50,646 nt of DNA from assembly GCA_021803655.1 (NCBI GenBank), contig JAJZLK010000027.1, positions 1 through 50,646 of the forward strand. Reading direction: 5' to 3'. The position numbers and the translations under genes were made by a program. Source of the stretch: Thermoplasmata archaeon (lineage in GTDB: Archaea > Thermoplasmatota > Thermoplasmata > Thermoplasmatales > Thermoplasmataceae). Shown one piece after another: positions 42,683 to 50,588 of this stretch; positions within the stretch are counted from its first letter, which is position 1, and the number at the start of each line of letters is the position of its first letter. Below the pieces are notes generated by a model. That model worked only from the letters and a program-made list of their open reading frames with translations, made no database searches and had not been told where the DNA came from.

Positions 42683-43972
42683 TTAGGGCTTTATCCTGCG
42701 GATTGTTCTTGGGTATGGTATCGCATCCCTTATGCTTTTGAGCCCGCATATCCACATCACCACGCGATCCATGCCAAGTCCGAATCCGGAATGCGGGACC
42801 GATCCGTACTTCCGGAGATCGAGATACCAGTAATACTCCTCAGGGTTGAGGTTGTAGGCTTTCATTCTGTTCAGCAGGACATCCATTTCCCATATTCTTT
42901 CTCCGCCCCCTATGATCTCCCCATATCCTTCCGGGGCAAGAAGATCATGGCACAGTATCTCGGAGGGGTTTTCTGGATCAGGTCTGTGATAGAACGTCTT
43001 CAGTTCAGACGGGTAATGAGTCACGAATATGGGTTTATCGAAACGCTTTGTGATTTCCCGTTCCTCATCCATTCCAATGTCGTCCCCGTACTTGAGGCTA
43101 ATCCCGTATTTTTCCGAGTTCCGTATTATTTCCGAATAACGGATTCTCTCAAAAGGAGCCTTGATGTTCTCCAGTTTTGAGATATCCCTCTTGATTGTTC
43201 CAAGTTCATTCTGTCTTTCGCTGAGTACGCGTTTCACTATGTGTTCTATCAGTCTCTCCTCAACGTCCATCATTCCGTTGTTATCCAGCCATGCCGCCTC
43301 AGCCTCGGCATGCCAGTATTCAGTCAGGTGCCTCCAGGTCCTTGACTTTTCTGCCCTGAAACTGGGACCTACAGTGTAGACTTTTTCCAGGCTGAAGATA
43401 AGTGTTTCAAGGTAGAACTGCGCGCTCTGGGACAGGCTCACTTCTTCCCCGAAGAATGGAACCTTGAAAAGCGTGGAACCTCCTTCTGTCGCAGTGGAAA
43501 CCATCATCGGAGTGTGAACCTCGTAGAATCCCTCGTTGTGGAAAAACTCGGAGAATGCACTGAATACGGTACTCCTTATCTTCAGCATTGCAGTAAATTC
43601 CTGGCTCCTGACCCAGAGGTGTCTTATGTCCAGAAGGAACTCCTCTCCCAGGTCCCTGGATATCGGGAAATTTTCATTTCTCTGGTAGATGGTAAAATCA
43701 GAAATCTTGATCTCATATCCAGTGGGAGCCCTGCTGTCCTGAAACACTGTACCACGGATTGACAGGCTACTTTCCAGGGTTATGGATGAAATCTGTTTGA
43801 ATTTCTCCTCAGTAAAGTTGTCGCGGGATGCAACACACTGCACTATTCCTGTTGAGTCACGGAGCACGATAAATGCTGTTTTCGCGCTGGCGCGGCTCCT
43901 GTACGCCCATCCCCTTATTTCGGTCTCCCTGCCTGTCCTTGCCCCGCCCAGGATATCGGAAATATGATCCAT
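42683..43972 (-). CDS. asnS: asparaginyl-tRNA synthetase
   Basis: 429 residues. An N-terminal OB-fold anticodon-binding domain ([25 protein letters not shown]) is followed by the class IIb catalytic core. Motif 2 is [24 protein letters not shown]; the [13 protein letters not shown] wording, rather than the FRAEEHxTxRHLxE of AspRS, indicates AsnRS. Motif 3 is [14 protein letters not shown]. The ATP site and [13 protein letters not shown] segment agree. Presence of AsnRS implies direct charging of tRNA-Asn. Located 24 bases after the DUF309 gene and nine before hemE. Confidence 0.94.
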   Translation of the reverse strand: MDHISDILGGARTGRETEIRGWAYRSRASAKTAFIVLRDSTGIVQCVASRDNFTEEKFKQISSITLESSLSIRGTVFQDSRAPTGYEIKISDFTIYQRNENFPISRDLGEEFLLDIRHLWVRSQEFTAMLKIRSTVFSAFSEFFHNEGFYEVHTPMMVSTATEGGSTLFKVPFFGEEVSLSQSAQFYLETLIFSLEKVYTVGPSFRAEKSRTWRHLTEYWHAEAEAAWLDNNGMMDVEERLIEHIVKRVLSERQNELGTIKRDISKLENIKAPFERIRYSEIIRNSEKYGISLKYGDDIGMDEEREITKRFDKPIFVTHYPSELKTFYHRPDPENPSEILCHDLLAPEGYGEIIGGGERIWEMDVLLNRMKAYNLNPEEYYWYLDLRKYGSVPHSGFGLGMDRVVMWICGLKSIRDAIPYPRTIRRIKP

Positions 43973-43996
43973 TCCTTCTGGGAATGACTGACAACG

Positions 43997-44554
43997 TTAA
44001 ATTTCTTTGTGGAATGTCTTGGCCAGTTTTGCTGGAAATTCTATGAAGATCGGGTACACAAAATTGCCTGGCAAGGAGACGTCGTCGAGAATGCTGATTG
44101 TTTGCATTACCTTGAACGCCCTCTCATACATTACCATGGCTTCCTCCTGCTGACCCATTTGCTGCTTCACCATGGATGCACAGATATGAATCAGGCACCA
44201 GAATGCCTTCTTTACTTCCCCTGTCGATGAAACCCAAACTGGTTCCAGCGCAACATGAGCTTCCCAGTATCTCTCCTCTGACATCAGTGAAATGCCTCTT
44301 GTCAGAAGTCTTGATAATTCCTGACTATCCAAGATGAGAGGATAATTGGCCTTAGGACCTTCTTCGTAGACGTGAACAGATATGAGATCCTGAATCTTTG
44401 GTAACTGATTTAGTACGGTCGACATTTCCCTTGACTTCAAGTCCAGCTCGTAAGAACGGGACTTCCTTCGAATAATTATGTCCCGGATACCTTCCACGGA
44501 TTTGAATCCAGCCAGCCCTGAAATATCAGCAGCTTCGATGATAAATCTTTTCAA
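43997..44554 (-). CDS. DUF309 family protein
   Basis: About 185 residues from TTG 44554. The N-terminal half has no known motif. The C-terminal half carries the DUF309 pattern: SRLLTRGISLMSEERYWEAHVALEPVW, with the EAH-x-x-L-E-x-x-W core (usually EAHE; here EAHV). An all-helical domain with possible metal-binding role. The frame runs upstream to 44653, but that section overlaps the tRNA-Cys gene on the other strand; TTG 44554 lies about 25 bases from a TATA-like TTATCTTTA (44577-44585, minus). First gene of the operon with asnS, hemE, hemH and the SelB-like factor. Confidence 0.75.
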   Translation of the reverse strand: MKRFIIEAADISGLAGFKSVEGIRDIIIRRKSRSYELDLKSREMSTVLNQLPKIQDLISVHVYEEGPKANYPLILDSQELSRLLTRGISLMSEERYWEAHVALEPVWVSSTGEVKKAFWCLIHICASMVKQQMGQQEEAMVMYERAFKVMQTISILDDVSLPGNFVYPIFIEFPAKLAKTFHKEI

Positions 44555-44610
44555 CGCAGAATAATAAGTATTTGTTAAAGATAACCTTACCCCCAATGGA
44601 ATCCAAAAGT

Positions 44611-44682
44611 GGATAGGTGGCAGAGTGGTTATGCGTGGGACTGCAGATCCCATCTATTAGGGTTCGAATCCCTACCTATCCT
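44611..44682 (+). tRNA. tRNA-Cys (anticodon GCA)
   Basis: A 72-base cloverleaf without intron. Acceptor GGATAGG/CCTATCC pairs fully; discriminator base is T at 44682. Anticodon arm is TGGGA-CTGCAGA-TCCCA, anticodon GCA. T-arm is TAGGG-TTCGAAT-CCCTA. A T-run (44682-44686) follows, a likely terminator. The promoter lies in an AT-rich segment shared with the divergent DUF309 gene. Confidence 0.94.
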
Positions 44683-44814
44683 TTTTATCTAATTATTCAT
44701 ATTTTATTGTTAGTAATCCCAAGTCGGTGAATAAACCACATATATACTTTAAACGGCATCGTCAATTGATAGAAAAGATATTTTGTGACAAATAATTTCT
44801 GATTGGAATTTAAG

Positions 44815-44839
44815 TGAAGGAAAGAGTAACACTCCTTCA
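44815..44839 (+). promoter_or_regulatory. inverted repeat upstream of the DsrE-like gene
   Basis: TGAAGGA (44815-44821) and TCCTTCA (44833-44839) form a perfect 7-base inverted repeat; AGAGTA (44823-44828) and TACTCT (44842-44847) form a second, interleaved one. Both lie just upstream of a TATA-like ACTATAATATGG (44858-44869). A possible operator for the DsrE-MFS unit. Confidence 0.4.
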
Positions 44840-44888
44840 TTCTACTCTACCTAATCAACTATAATATGGATAAATGATTTATTGGTGT

Positions 44889-45230
44889 GTGGCAAAAGTA
44901 TTATTTCTGATTGTAGCAGGAAAAGAGGCGCCAGAGAGAGCAGATCTCGCGATAATGACCGCATCCAGGCAGATAAAGGCAGGAAGGTATGAGGATACAA
45001 AAGTCCTTCTTTATGGGCCCAGCGAACAGTACATCTCCACAATAAAGGGGGACGTCAGGGAGGCATTCAACGAGATAGTCGGGGCTGGGGCCCTTGATTC
45101 TGCCTGTGTGTTCATTGCGAAGAAATTCGAGGTTGACACCGCACTCCAGGAAATGGGTGTCAAGCTGTTGCCCTTTGGTGAAAGGTTAGCGTATTACGTG
45201 AACAACGGGTATGAGGTAATCACTTTCTGA
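44889..45230 (+). CDS. DsrE/DsrF-like small protein
   Basis: About 113 residues from GTG 44889. The pattern VLFLIVAGKEAPERADLAIMTASRQIKAG, then a VLLYGPSE strand, DSACVFIAKKFEVD and a late G-x-x-L strand is that of the DsrE/DsrF-like Rossmann-like fold seen in sulfur-transfer and other small proteins. The catalytic cysteine of DsrE proper is not at the usual place, so a sulfur role is not certain; C77-equivalent lies in DSACVFI. GTG 44889 is about 26 bases from the TATA-like box; ATG 44874 is an alternative. Precedes an MFS transporter by nine bases. Confidence 0.65.
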   Translation: MAKVLFLIVAGKEAPERADLAIMTASRQIKAGRYEDTKVLLYGPSEQYISTIKGDVREAFNEIVGAGALDSACVFIAKKFEVDTALQEMGVKLLPFGERLAYYVNNGYEVITF

Positions 45231-45239
45231 TGAAAAAAC

Positions 45240-46439
45240 ATGGAAAAGGATAGGGAAGCTTCCGGAATTTCAATGGTTGAAACTATTTTTGTAATTCTTT
45301 CAATCACATTTTTCATCAGGGCAAGCAACAACATGATGCTGACGTCGGTACCATTGCTTGCAAGGTATGACTTCAACTTCACACAGGAGGAAGTTGGGCT
45401 AATTGCCGGACTCAGCTCATTTTCGACATTCATCACAACCGCACTCCTCAATACCAGGCTGAGCTCGGGAAGCAGACGCGTTGCATTCATGGCATCAAAC
45501 GTGGTCTACGTATTCGTGTTCGTGGGATTTTTTGAGTCCACTTTCATAACCGTATGGATTCTTGCTGCCATTGCCGGAGCAGTCCTTGGCCTTATGATGC
45601 CCAACGTGATCACAGCCGCAGGTCTATTCAGGGATGCTACAGTGAGGGACAGGGTACTGTCTCTTTACACAGTGGCATTGAGTCTTTCACTCGTGGCAGG
45701 ACCTGCTGTCGAGTCATATCTCCTGAACTATTATCCCCTGAGGACGGTGTTCCTGCTCTTTGTGGCATTCGCCATTGTCTCGGCGCTCCTGTCCCCGCTG
45801 ATCAGATTCCCGCAGGAAAACAGGACGAGGATCAGGACCAACGTTTTCGGCAACTTCGGATTCAGGTCCGCGCTGCTGAATATCATGGCATACAACATTC
45901 CATTCTCGCTGCTTGTGGCATTTGCAGGGATATATGAAAAGGACACGTTTGGAATTTCACTCTCAACCGTTACCCTGCTGTTCTCCTTCTTCTTCATAGC
46001 ATCATTCGGTTCAAGGCTGTTTCTTTCAGCGAAACCTCCAAGGAACCTGAAGCTTCAGATGACCATCTCAATGATTCTGTCCATTGCAGGCATTCTGATG
46101 ATGGTGCTATCCGTGAACCTCTACATGTTCATTGCAGCGCTCCTGATACTAGGGATTCCCCATGGCCTCACTTACCCTCTCTCTGTGGTGTCGATAACGA
46201 GGTCCTTCGAACCAAGATTCAGGAACATTGCTAACAGCTATTTCTTCTCCGTCATGATGATGATAGGCGTAGTCCTGCCTTTTGTCGGTGGGTCACTCAT
46301 AGGTCTCTACGGATTCAGGCTCACTTTCTTTGGAATACTGTTCCTTATAGGCATCCTGATGGTTCTTCTGACAGTGAATTTCAGGGCGGAAAGCAGGAAC
46401 AAGGCAGATCACCCTACACCGATCTCGCAGGGCAAGTGA
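45240..46439 (+). CDS. major facilitator superfamily transporter
   Basis: 399 residues with about twelve hydrophobic helices. The first-half loop typical of MFS proteins (G-x-L-a-D) is weakly kept (LNTRLSSGSRRVAFM). The second half has SRLFLSAKPPRNLK in the corresponding loop. A helix-breaking GLMMPNVITAAGLFRDATVRDRVLSLYT segment fits helices 4-5. Substrate not known; it shares no obvious feature with the other MFS transporter in the window. Start ATG 45240 is nine bases after the DsrE-like gene, so the two form one transcript. Confidence 0.82.
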   Translation: MEKDREASGISMVETIFVILSITFFIRASNNMMLTSVPLLARYDFNFTQEEVGLIAGLSSFSTFITTALLNTRLSSGSRRVAFMASNVVYVFVFVGFFESTFITVWILAAIAGAVLGLMMPNVITAAGLFRDATVRDRVLSLYTVALSLSLVAGPAVESYLLNYYPLRTVFLLFVAFAIVSALLSPLIRFPQENRTRIRTNVFGNFGFRSALLNIMAYNIPFSLLVAFAGIYEKDTFGISLSTVTLLFSFFFIASFGSRLFLSAKPPRNLKLQMTISMILSIAGILMMVLSVNLYMFIAALLILGIPHGLTYPLSVVSITRSFEPRFRNIANSYFFSVMMMIGVVLPFVGGSLIGLYGFRLTFFGILFLIGILMVLLTVNFRAESRNKADHPTPISQGK

Positions 46440-46509
46440 ACATAGGCATTCCATAATCAGGTTCCCATTGCATCCAGATCAGGAGGGTTTTGATGGCTAA
46501 ACGACAATG

Positions 46510-46854
46510 TCAAATTTCCGTTGATATGCCCTTATGATACCAGTATGAGATGTTCCGGAGATCTTTCGCCGTCTTGAACCGGTTCTTGAAGTGCCATGAC
46601 TGTATCGAGAAGTGCTGTTCTACAAGGTTGGAAGTCTTCTGCACCTTCGAATCTTCAAGATAGAGGAATACCTCATCCCTCTTTTTCCTGATGAATGAGA
46701 GGAATCCTGCAACTGCACGGTTTCCGGAATATAGATTCCTGACCAGTGAGATAACATATTCCACGATCTCCTTCTCATCCATTCCCATGGTCTTCTGCCT
46801 CATGGCCTCAGGGTTGTCGAGCCTGAGAAGGTTCTCCTCGGACTGGAAGAACAT
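46510..46854 (-). pseudogene. C-terminal fragment of a transposase, cut by an IS element
   Basis: About 114 codons. The sequence KVQKTSNLVEQHFSIQSWHFKNRFKTAKDLRNISYWYH resembles the end of DDE transposases, where a T-x-N-x-x-E motif carries the final catalytic glutamate and is followed by a basic RxK-rich tail. The reading frame stays open upstream to the very edge of the adjoining IS element at 46859, and no ribosome binding site or promoter precedes the ATG. So this looks like the 3' part of an older insertion sequence whose 5' part was displaced. The rest is not clearly found beyond the element. Confidence 0.5.
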
Positions 46855-46858
46855 GTAA

Positions 46859-46886
46859 CCTTAACTCGGAACCCGTTTAGGGAACA
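46859..46886. repeat. left terminal inverted repeat of the IS element
   Basis: 28 bases ending inward in TTAGGGAACA. It pairs with 48291-48318 at 21 of 28 positions; the outer AACTC block and inner TTAGGGAACA block are the most conserved parts, the usual two-part structure (cleavage end and transposase-binding end). Confidence 0.75.
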
Positions 46887-48222
46887 GCTCCGGTTTCAGA
46901 CCCAGGGTTTCCGCGAGTTCCCTGACCTTTTTGGGTATTTCAGCCATTATCGTCCGGTCGCCTATGTCAGTCAGGTATATCTTCGATAACTGGAGCAGTG
47001 CGTCTTTCACGCTTATCCTGCCGTTGATCTTCCTGATCTTCAGGAGTTTCAGTATGCGGTAATAGGCTATCAGCGATATGAACGATACAAATGCGTATCC
47101 TCTCAGCGTATCGTCATCCCTGAGATACGGGGTATCGACCTGGAGAAGGTTCTTGAAGACATCGAATGCCTCCTCCACGTCATTCCTGAACTTGTACAGT
47201 TCGAATATTCTCTGTGGCTTTTCCCTCGTGTTTGTCAGGATAGCAATCCTTCCTGCCTCGTCTGGTGAGAACCGGGGATTCTTCCCCGCATCCATAAGTG
47301 AGTAATACTCATTCTCCTCAGCAGCCCTGAGGAGAATGTCCTCGAATATGTGAACGTCATAGTTGTTAACGGTCTTGGACGAGTACCTTATGGCCCTCTT
47401 CCTGAACATGAAGAACCCTTTCTGTTCTGCCGAATAATCCGGTATCCTCGAATCACGCTTCAGCGGCGTTATGAAATATAATCCGTCGGTATTCATCTTC
47501 CCGAAGTTGTCGTCGTCAATGAATCCACGATCCATGACGAACAGCGTACCTGAAGGCATCTCCTCCTCTGTTTTCCTGAGAGTATCGATATCTGTTACAC
47601 TTCCCGGCACCAGGCGGATGTAACATGGCTCATCCCTCAACCTGGAGAAGCCCATGATTATCCTTATCATGGGAAGCGTCAGGTCGCTGTTGTTGTGACC
47701 GAATTCCGCCATACTGATTCCCGGAGAATGGGAGAAAAGAGCTGAGGTATCGTATGCAACGATCTCGTTCTTCTTCATGAGCTTCATGAAGATCTTCTTC
47801 TGTCCGTCCTGATCCTTTCCGATGCGCTTGAGCATTGCTGACAGCGATTTGGGCGATATCTCATGGATCGTTTTCGACAGCCATGTCTTCTCCACCCATG
47901 ACTTGACTGATTTCAGGGGAAGAGGATAGATCAGCCTGTTGAAGGCGAAGGCAAGTATTTTCATGAGATCGTCCGGATATTCCTCCCTCAATGCCGCTAT
48001 TACGTCATCCATGAGGGACCATGCAAGCTCAATGTGCCCGATCTCGTATATGCCCCGGACGGCAACGATCTCCCTCACCCTTTTCGGATTCTCCTTATCG
48101 CCATTGATTACCTTCCCGACATACCTGGAGACCTTGTGCCTCTTCTTGTGCTCGGAATCCCAGACCATGGAGCTTTCGTAGACATACTCATATTTCCCGA
48201 TCGGTTTTATTTCCCTTGTCAT
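46861..48222 (-). CDS. IS1634-family transposase (DDE)
   Basis: About 453 residues from ATG 48222. The RNase H-like catalytic triad is visible: D158 in VAYDTSALF, D231 in VMDRGFIDDDN, and the glutamate E350 in the Y-x2-R-x3-E signature of IS4-type transposases (YKFRNDVEEAF). The N-terminal part begins KPIGKYEYVYES, a typical strand pair of this family, and ends in a helix-rich domain. The frame also opens upstream to 48276 (ATG), but the preceding hydrophobic run is untypical. No frameshift or stop interrupts it, so the element could still be active. Confidence 0.9.
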   Translation of the reverse strand: MTREIKPIGKYEYVYESSMVWDSEHKKRHKVSRYVGKVINGDKENPKRVREIVAVRGIYEIGHIELAWSLMDDVIAALREEYPDDLMKILAFAFNRLIYPLPLKSVKSWVEKTWLSKTIHEISPKSLSAMLKRIGKDQDGQKKIFMKLMKKNEIVAYDTSALFSHSPGISMAEFGHNNSDLTLPMIRIIMGFSRLRDEPCYIRLVPGSVTDIDTLRKTEEEMPSGTLFVMDRGFIDDDNFGKMNTDGLYFITPLKRDSRIPDYSAEQKGFFMFRKRAIRYSSKTVNNYDVHIFEDILLRAAEENEYYSLMDAGKNPRFSPDEAGRIAILTNTREKPQRIFELYKFRNDVEEAFDVFKNLLQVDTPYLRDDDTLRGYAFVSFISLIAYYRILKLLKIRKINGRISVKDALLQLSKIYLTDIGDRTIMAEIPKKVRELAETLGLKPELFPKRVPS

Positions 48223-48290
48223 GCTCAGTATATAGGGAACACATAGAAGTATAAAGATCTTGCGGTATTTACACAAAAATAACTCGATTG

Positions 48291-48318
48291 TTCCCTAATT
48301 AAGCTCTGAGTTTAGGAT
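48291..48318. repeat. right terminal inverted repeat of the IS element
   Basis: 28 bases, complement of which matches the left repeat at 21 of 28 positions (CCT-x-AACTC and TTAGGGAACA blocks). It lies 69 bases upstream of the transposase start. Confidence 0.75.
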
Positions 48319-48649
48319 GGAAGGGTATATTAGTGAACCAAATTTCTGACTTATTCTCGTCGCTATCTGGTTTATGAGTTTCCGATATATCCAAAAAGCC
48401 AAGTAACACAGAATAAAACCATCATTATTAGAAAAGACAATTCTATAAAGCTCGAAAAAGTCTGACAAAAGAGAGATGCACAGACTTTAAATCATTTGCC
48501 AGGCCGAAGCTGAGATATTCTCAGAAGTCCTGCCTGTCGATTAACAATTTTGCAATGCTCTTCTTATGAACGCCAGTTCTACGCATCTATTTGCCTATGA
48601 TTTGTGCAGTTGCGCCAGTTGCACTTTTATTCTTTTTGACAACAATTTT
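48319..48649. other. AT-rich intergenic stretch beyond the IS element
   Basis: About 330 bases with no supported gene. On the minus strand a frame of about 56 codons ending near the IS border (LSDFFELYRIVFSNNDG... KFGSLIYPS) is open but has no family match; it could be the displaced part of the broken transposase. A direct repeat CAGTTGC at 48607-48613 and 48616-48622 is seen. Confidence 0.4.
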
Positions 48650-48668
48650 GATTATTATTTCAATAATC
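48650..48668 (+). promoter_or_regulatory. inverted repeat just upstream of the TATA box of the HTH-nucleotidyltransferase unit
   Basis: GATTATT (48650-48656) and AATAATC (48662-48668) form a perfect 7-base inverted repeat with a five-base spacer. It ends about six bases before the TATA-like CTTTATATATG (48674-48684). A fitting operator for the winged-helix protein encoded downstream. Confidence 0.5.
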
Positions 48669-48688
48669 GAAGGTCTTTATATATGAAT

Positions 48689-48709
48689 TTGTACTTATGA
48701 AATGTACAA
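48689..48709 (+). promoter_or_regulatory. second inverted repeat at the transcription start of the HTH gene
   Basis: TTGTAC (48689-48694) and GTACAA (48704-48709) form a perfect 6-base inverted repeat between the TATA box and ATG 48709, spanning the expected transcription start. Binding here would block initiation, as in autoregulated toxin-antitoxin units. Confidence 0.45.
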
Positions 48710-49671
48710 TGAAAGAACAAATGTTACCTTTTGCTTTATCAAAGGGCGAAGTTGCGATTGCAAGGGCGATCTCTGATCACAGAAGTTCATCTATTCGTGA
48801 ACTTTCAACTATAATAGGGAAGTCTCAAAGTTCTGTCTCTCAAATGGTGAAGAGCCTTGAAAAGAAAGGGTTTGTCGAAACGAAGAAGGAGGGTATGAAG
48901 AGAGTGGTGAATATTTCGAATATAAATTACGCCCTTTCGCTGCAGGAGATGTTCAAGGCGGAACCATATGTTCCGTGGGAGAAACTGATTTCAAATTCCA
49001 GCATGGCAGTATTGTTCAGGAATGTAATGAGAGAAGAGAGCTTTGGATATGAGATATCTTCAATTTCCTCCTGGAGAGTAATTCGTAACCTGTCAATGCA
49101 CGGAATGTTCATCACCCCTCCTGAGAAACAGTTAGCCGGGAACCGAAGGTTGTCACGCTTCATAAGTGAGTATTCAGATCATGTTGGTAGGAAGTACCTG
49201 ATGGAAAAGCTGCCAGGAGATGCAATCATTCTTTGGAGGAGCGGTTATCGTTGTCTTTTCAAGATAAGAGACATTACTAATAAGAAAACTGGGAGACTGC
49301 CAGTTGATACTTTTCCCACTGCGCTTACTGTTTCACCGGATTATGGAATACGGTTCACGGCATTGGAATCATATTATTACCATGATCCAACCCTGACTGA
49401 GTTAACCATAGAGGATGCAATTCTCCACACTTTGCTTATAGACCCTGAAAGCCAAACTTATGGCACCTATGCGCTCCTGCTGGCTTTCAAAAATGAAAAA
49501 GAGTTAAATACAGATTTACTCAAAGACAAGTCACGCAATTATAAGCTTGAGGAAACAGTCGGAAATTTCATCAATTATATCAAAAGCCATGGAAATAAAA
49601 GAGCGTGGCCATTCCCCGAACCAGACGAACTTCGAGAACAAGCTGAGTTATACGGAGTGGTGGTGGGTTGA
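48709..49671 (+). CDS. winged-helix regulator, AbiEi-like putative antitoxin
   Basis: 320 residues from ATG 48709. A winged helix is at about 10-65 (EVAIARAISDHRSSSIRELSTIIGKSQSSVSQMVKSLEKKGFVETKKEG). The remaining 250 residues have no known domain, with a beta-rich middle (GDAIILWRSGYRCLFKI) and an acidic C-terminus (FPEPDELREQAELYG). Its stop overlaps the start of a nucleotidyltransferase gene (TTGA), the arrangement of AbiE-type toxin-antitoxin pairs, where an HTH antitoxin precedes the AbiEii toxin. ATG 48697 is possible, but 48709 is better spaced from the TATA-like CTTTATATATG. Codon use is more AT-rich than in the main gene set. Confidence 0.7.
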   Translation: MKEQMLPFALSKGEVAIARAISDHRSSSIRELSTIIGKSQSSVSQMVKSLEKKGFVETKKEGMKRVVNISNINYALSLQEMFKAEPYVPWEKLISNSSMAVLFRNVMREESFGYEISSISSWRVIRNLSMHGMFITPPEKQLAGNRRLSRFISEYSDHVGRKYLMEKLPGDAIILWRSGYRCLFKIRDITNKKTGRLPVDTFPTALTVSPDYGIRFTALESYYYHDPTLTELTIEDAILHTLLIDPESQTYGTYALLLAFKNEKELNTDLLKDKSRNYKLEETVGNFINYIKSHGNKRAWPFPEPDELREQAELYGVVVG

Positions 49672-50369
49672 TCGATTCAGATCGGGAAAATTTTAATCAA
49701 GAGTATATCACAAGAGAACTAAACAGGGTAGATGAAGTACTCACTGAGAAACTGCGTATATATTTACTCGGTGGGGCAGTAATGGCAATGGATGGACTGA
49801 AACCGGGAACCAAAGACATTGATGTAATAGTGGAAGACAAGAGATGTCACAGAATTCTAGTTGGTTCCCTTGAAAGATGTGATTATTACTTATTACAGCC
49901 TCAAGACTTGTCTGTGCCATACAGGGAACTCTCTGCAACTGCATTACAGAACCTTGAAGGATTCAGATGGGAGATTTTTATCAAGTATGTTGCGAAAAAA
50001 CTGGCCCTAACTGATACCATGGGGCTACGTGCGGTCAAAGTATACTCGGGTGAAGAACTCACTGTATTTCGATTATCAAATGAAGACATGTTTCTGATGA
50101 AAGGTATGACCGAGAGAGACAGGGACTTAGAGGATATGGCCTTGATTGCAAGATCCGATATAAACTACGACATCGTTCTTGAAGAATGCATGAACCAATC
50201 CAAAAGAGACCGTAGAGGCAATATTTGGGAGGCATCTCTTTATGAGAAGTGCGAGGAATTGAAGGAAAAATATGGAATCAACGTACCAATACGTAAGAAA
50301 CTGAGAAAAATTTCTGAAGAGAAAATGATCAAAGCTGAAAAGAAACGAGCTCTAGGGGAAAGCCACTGA
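49668..50369 (+). CDS. AbiEii/DUF6036-like nucleotidyltransferase, putative toxin
   Basis: 233 residues. The nucleotidyltransferase core is visible: IYLLGGAVMAMDGLKPGTKDIDVIV, with the GG pair (35-36) and the D50-x-D52 metal ligands. The segment NEDMFLMKGMTERDRDLEDMALIA is the 'ED-xFLxK-xx-xRxxDxxDi' pattern shared by AbiEii and related toxin nucleotidyltransferases. A lysine-rich C-terminus (RKKLRKISEEKMIKAEKKR) follows. Such enzymes add nucleotides to tRNA or proteins and stop growth. It starts with TTG 49668 inside the stop of the HTH gene, so production is coupled to it. Confidence 0.72.
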   Translation: MIDSDRENFNQEYITRELNRVDEVLTEKLRIYLLGGAVMAMDGLKPGTKDIDVIVEDKRCHRILVGSLERCDYYLLQPQDLSVPYRELSATALQNLEGFRWEIFIKYVAKKLALTDTMGLRAVKVYSGEELTVFRLSNEDMFLMKGMTERDRDLEDMALIARSDINYDIVLEECMNQSKRDRRGNIWEASLYEKCEELKEKYGINVPIRKKLRKISEEKMIKAEKKRALGESH

Positions 50370-50372
50370 CTC

Positions 50373-50588
50373 ATGAGTGAACTAAAGATACTGTCAGAGC
50401 ATGGATGTAATCTAGGAGAATTTTACCTTGAGGAAATCGCAGTGGATTCAGCCTTCAGGAGAAAGGGTGTCGGCAGTTCCTTATTAAGTAAGATACCTCA
50501 GAACAATCTGGAGGCTGTTGTTGTCGATATGCCCAAAGAATTCTCTAAAAACTGGGTCAGAATGTCAAAGACAGTTTGGAACCACTGA
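50373..50588 (+). CDS. minimal GNAT-like protein
   Basis: 71 residues, only the centre of a GNAT fold: EFYLEEIAVDSAFRRKGVGSSLLSKIP contains the strand and the acetyl-CoA pyrophosphate loop (RRKGVG). The usual N-terminal strands and most of the C-terminal part are missing, so it is either a truncated gene or a small family member. It starts four bases after the stop of the nucleotidyltransferase gene, so it belongs to the same transcript. GNAT proteins can be toxins or protective enzymes; function unknown. Confidence 0.55.
   Translation: MSELKILSEHGCNLGEFYLEEIAVDSAFRRKGVGSSLLSKIPQNNLEAVVVDMPKEFSKNWVRMSKTVWNH

Larger units (their letters stand above)
46859..48318 (-). mobile_element. IS1634/IS4-type insertion sequence
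   Basis: A 1460-base element with a single transposase gene on the minus strand. Its ends are imperfect inverted repeats of 28 bases: left 46859-46886 (CCTTAACTCGG...TTAGGGAACA) and right 48291-48318 (complement CCTAAACTCAG...TTAGGGAACA), identical at 21 of 28 positions. The transposase stop codon lies inside the left repeat. A target-site duplication could not be found by eye; flanks read ...CATGTAA and ATGGAAG.... It lies at the inner edge of an AT-rich, mobile region. Confidence 0.8.

Noticed and set aside
44555-44653. Extended DUF309 N-terminus
   Set aside because: Antisense to tRNA-Cys; not protein-like and beyond the promoter.
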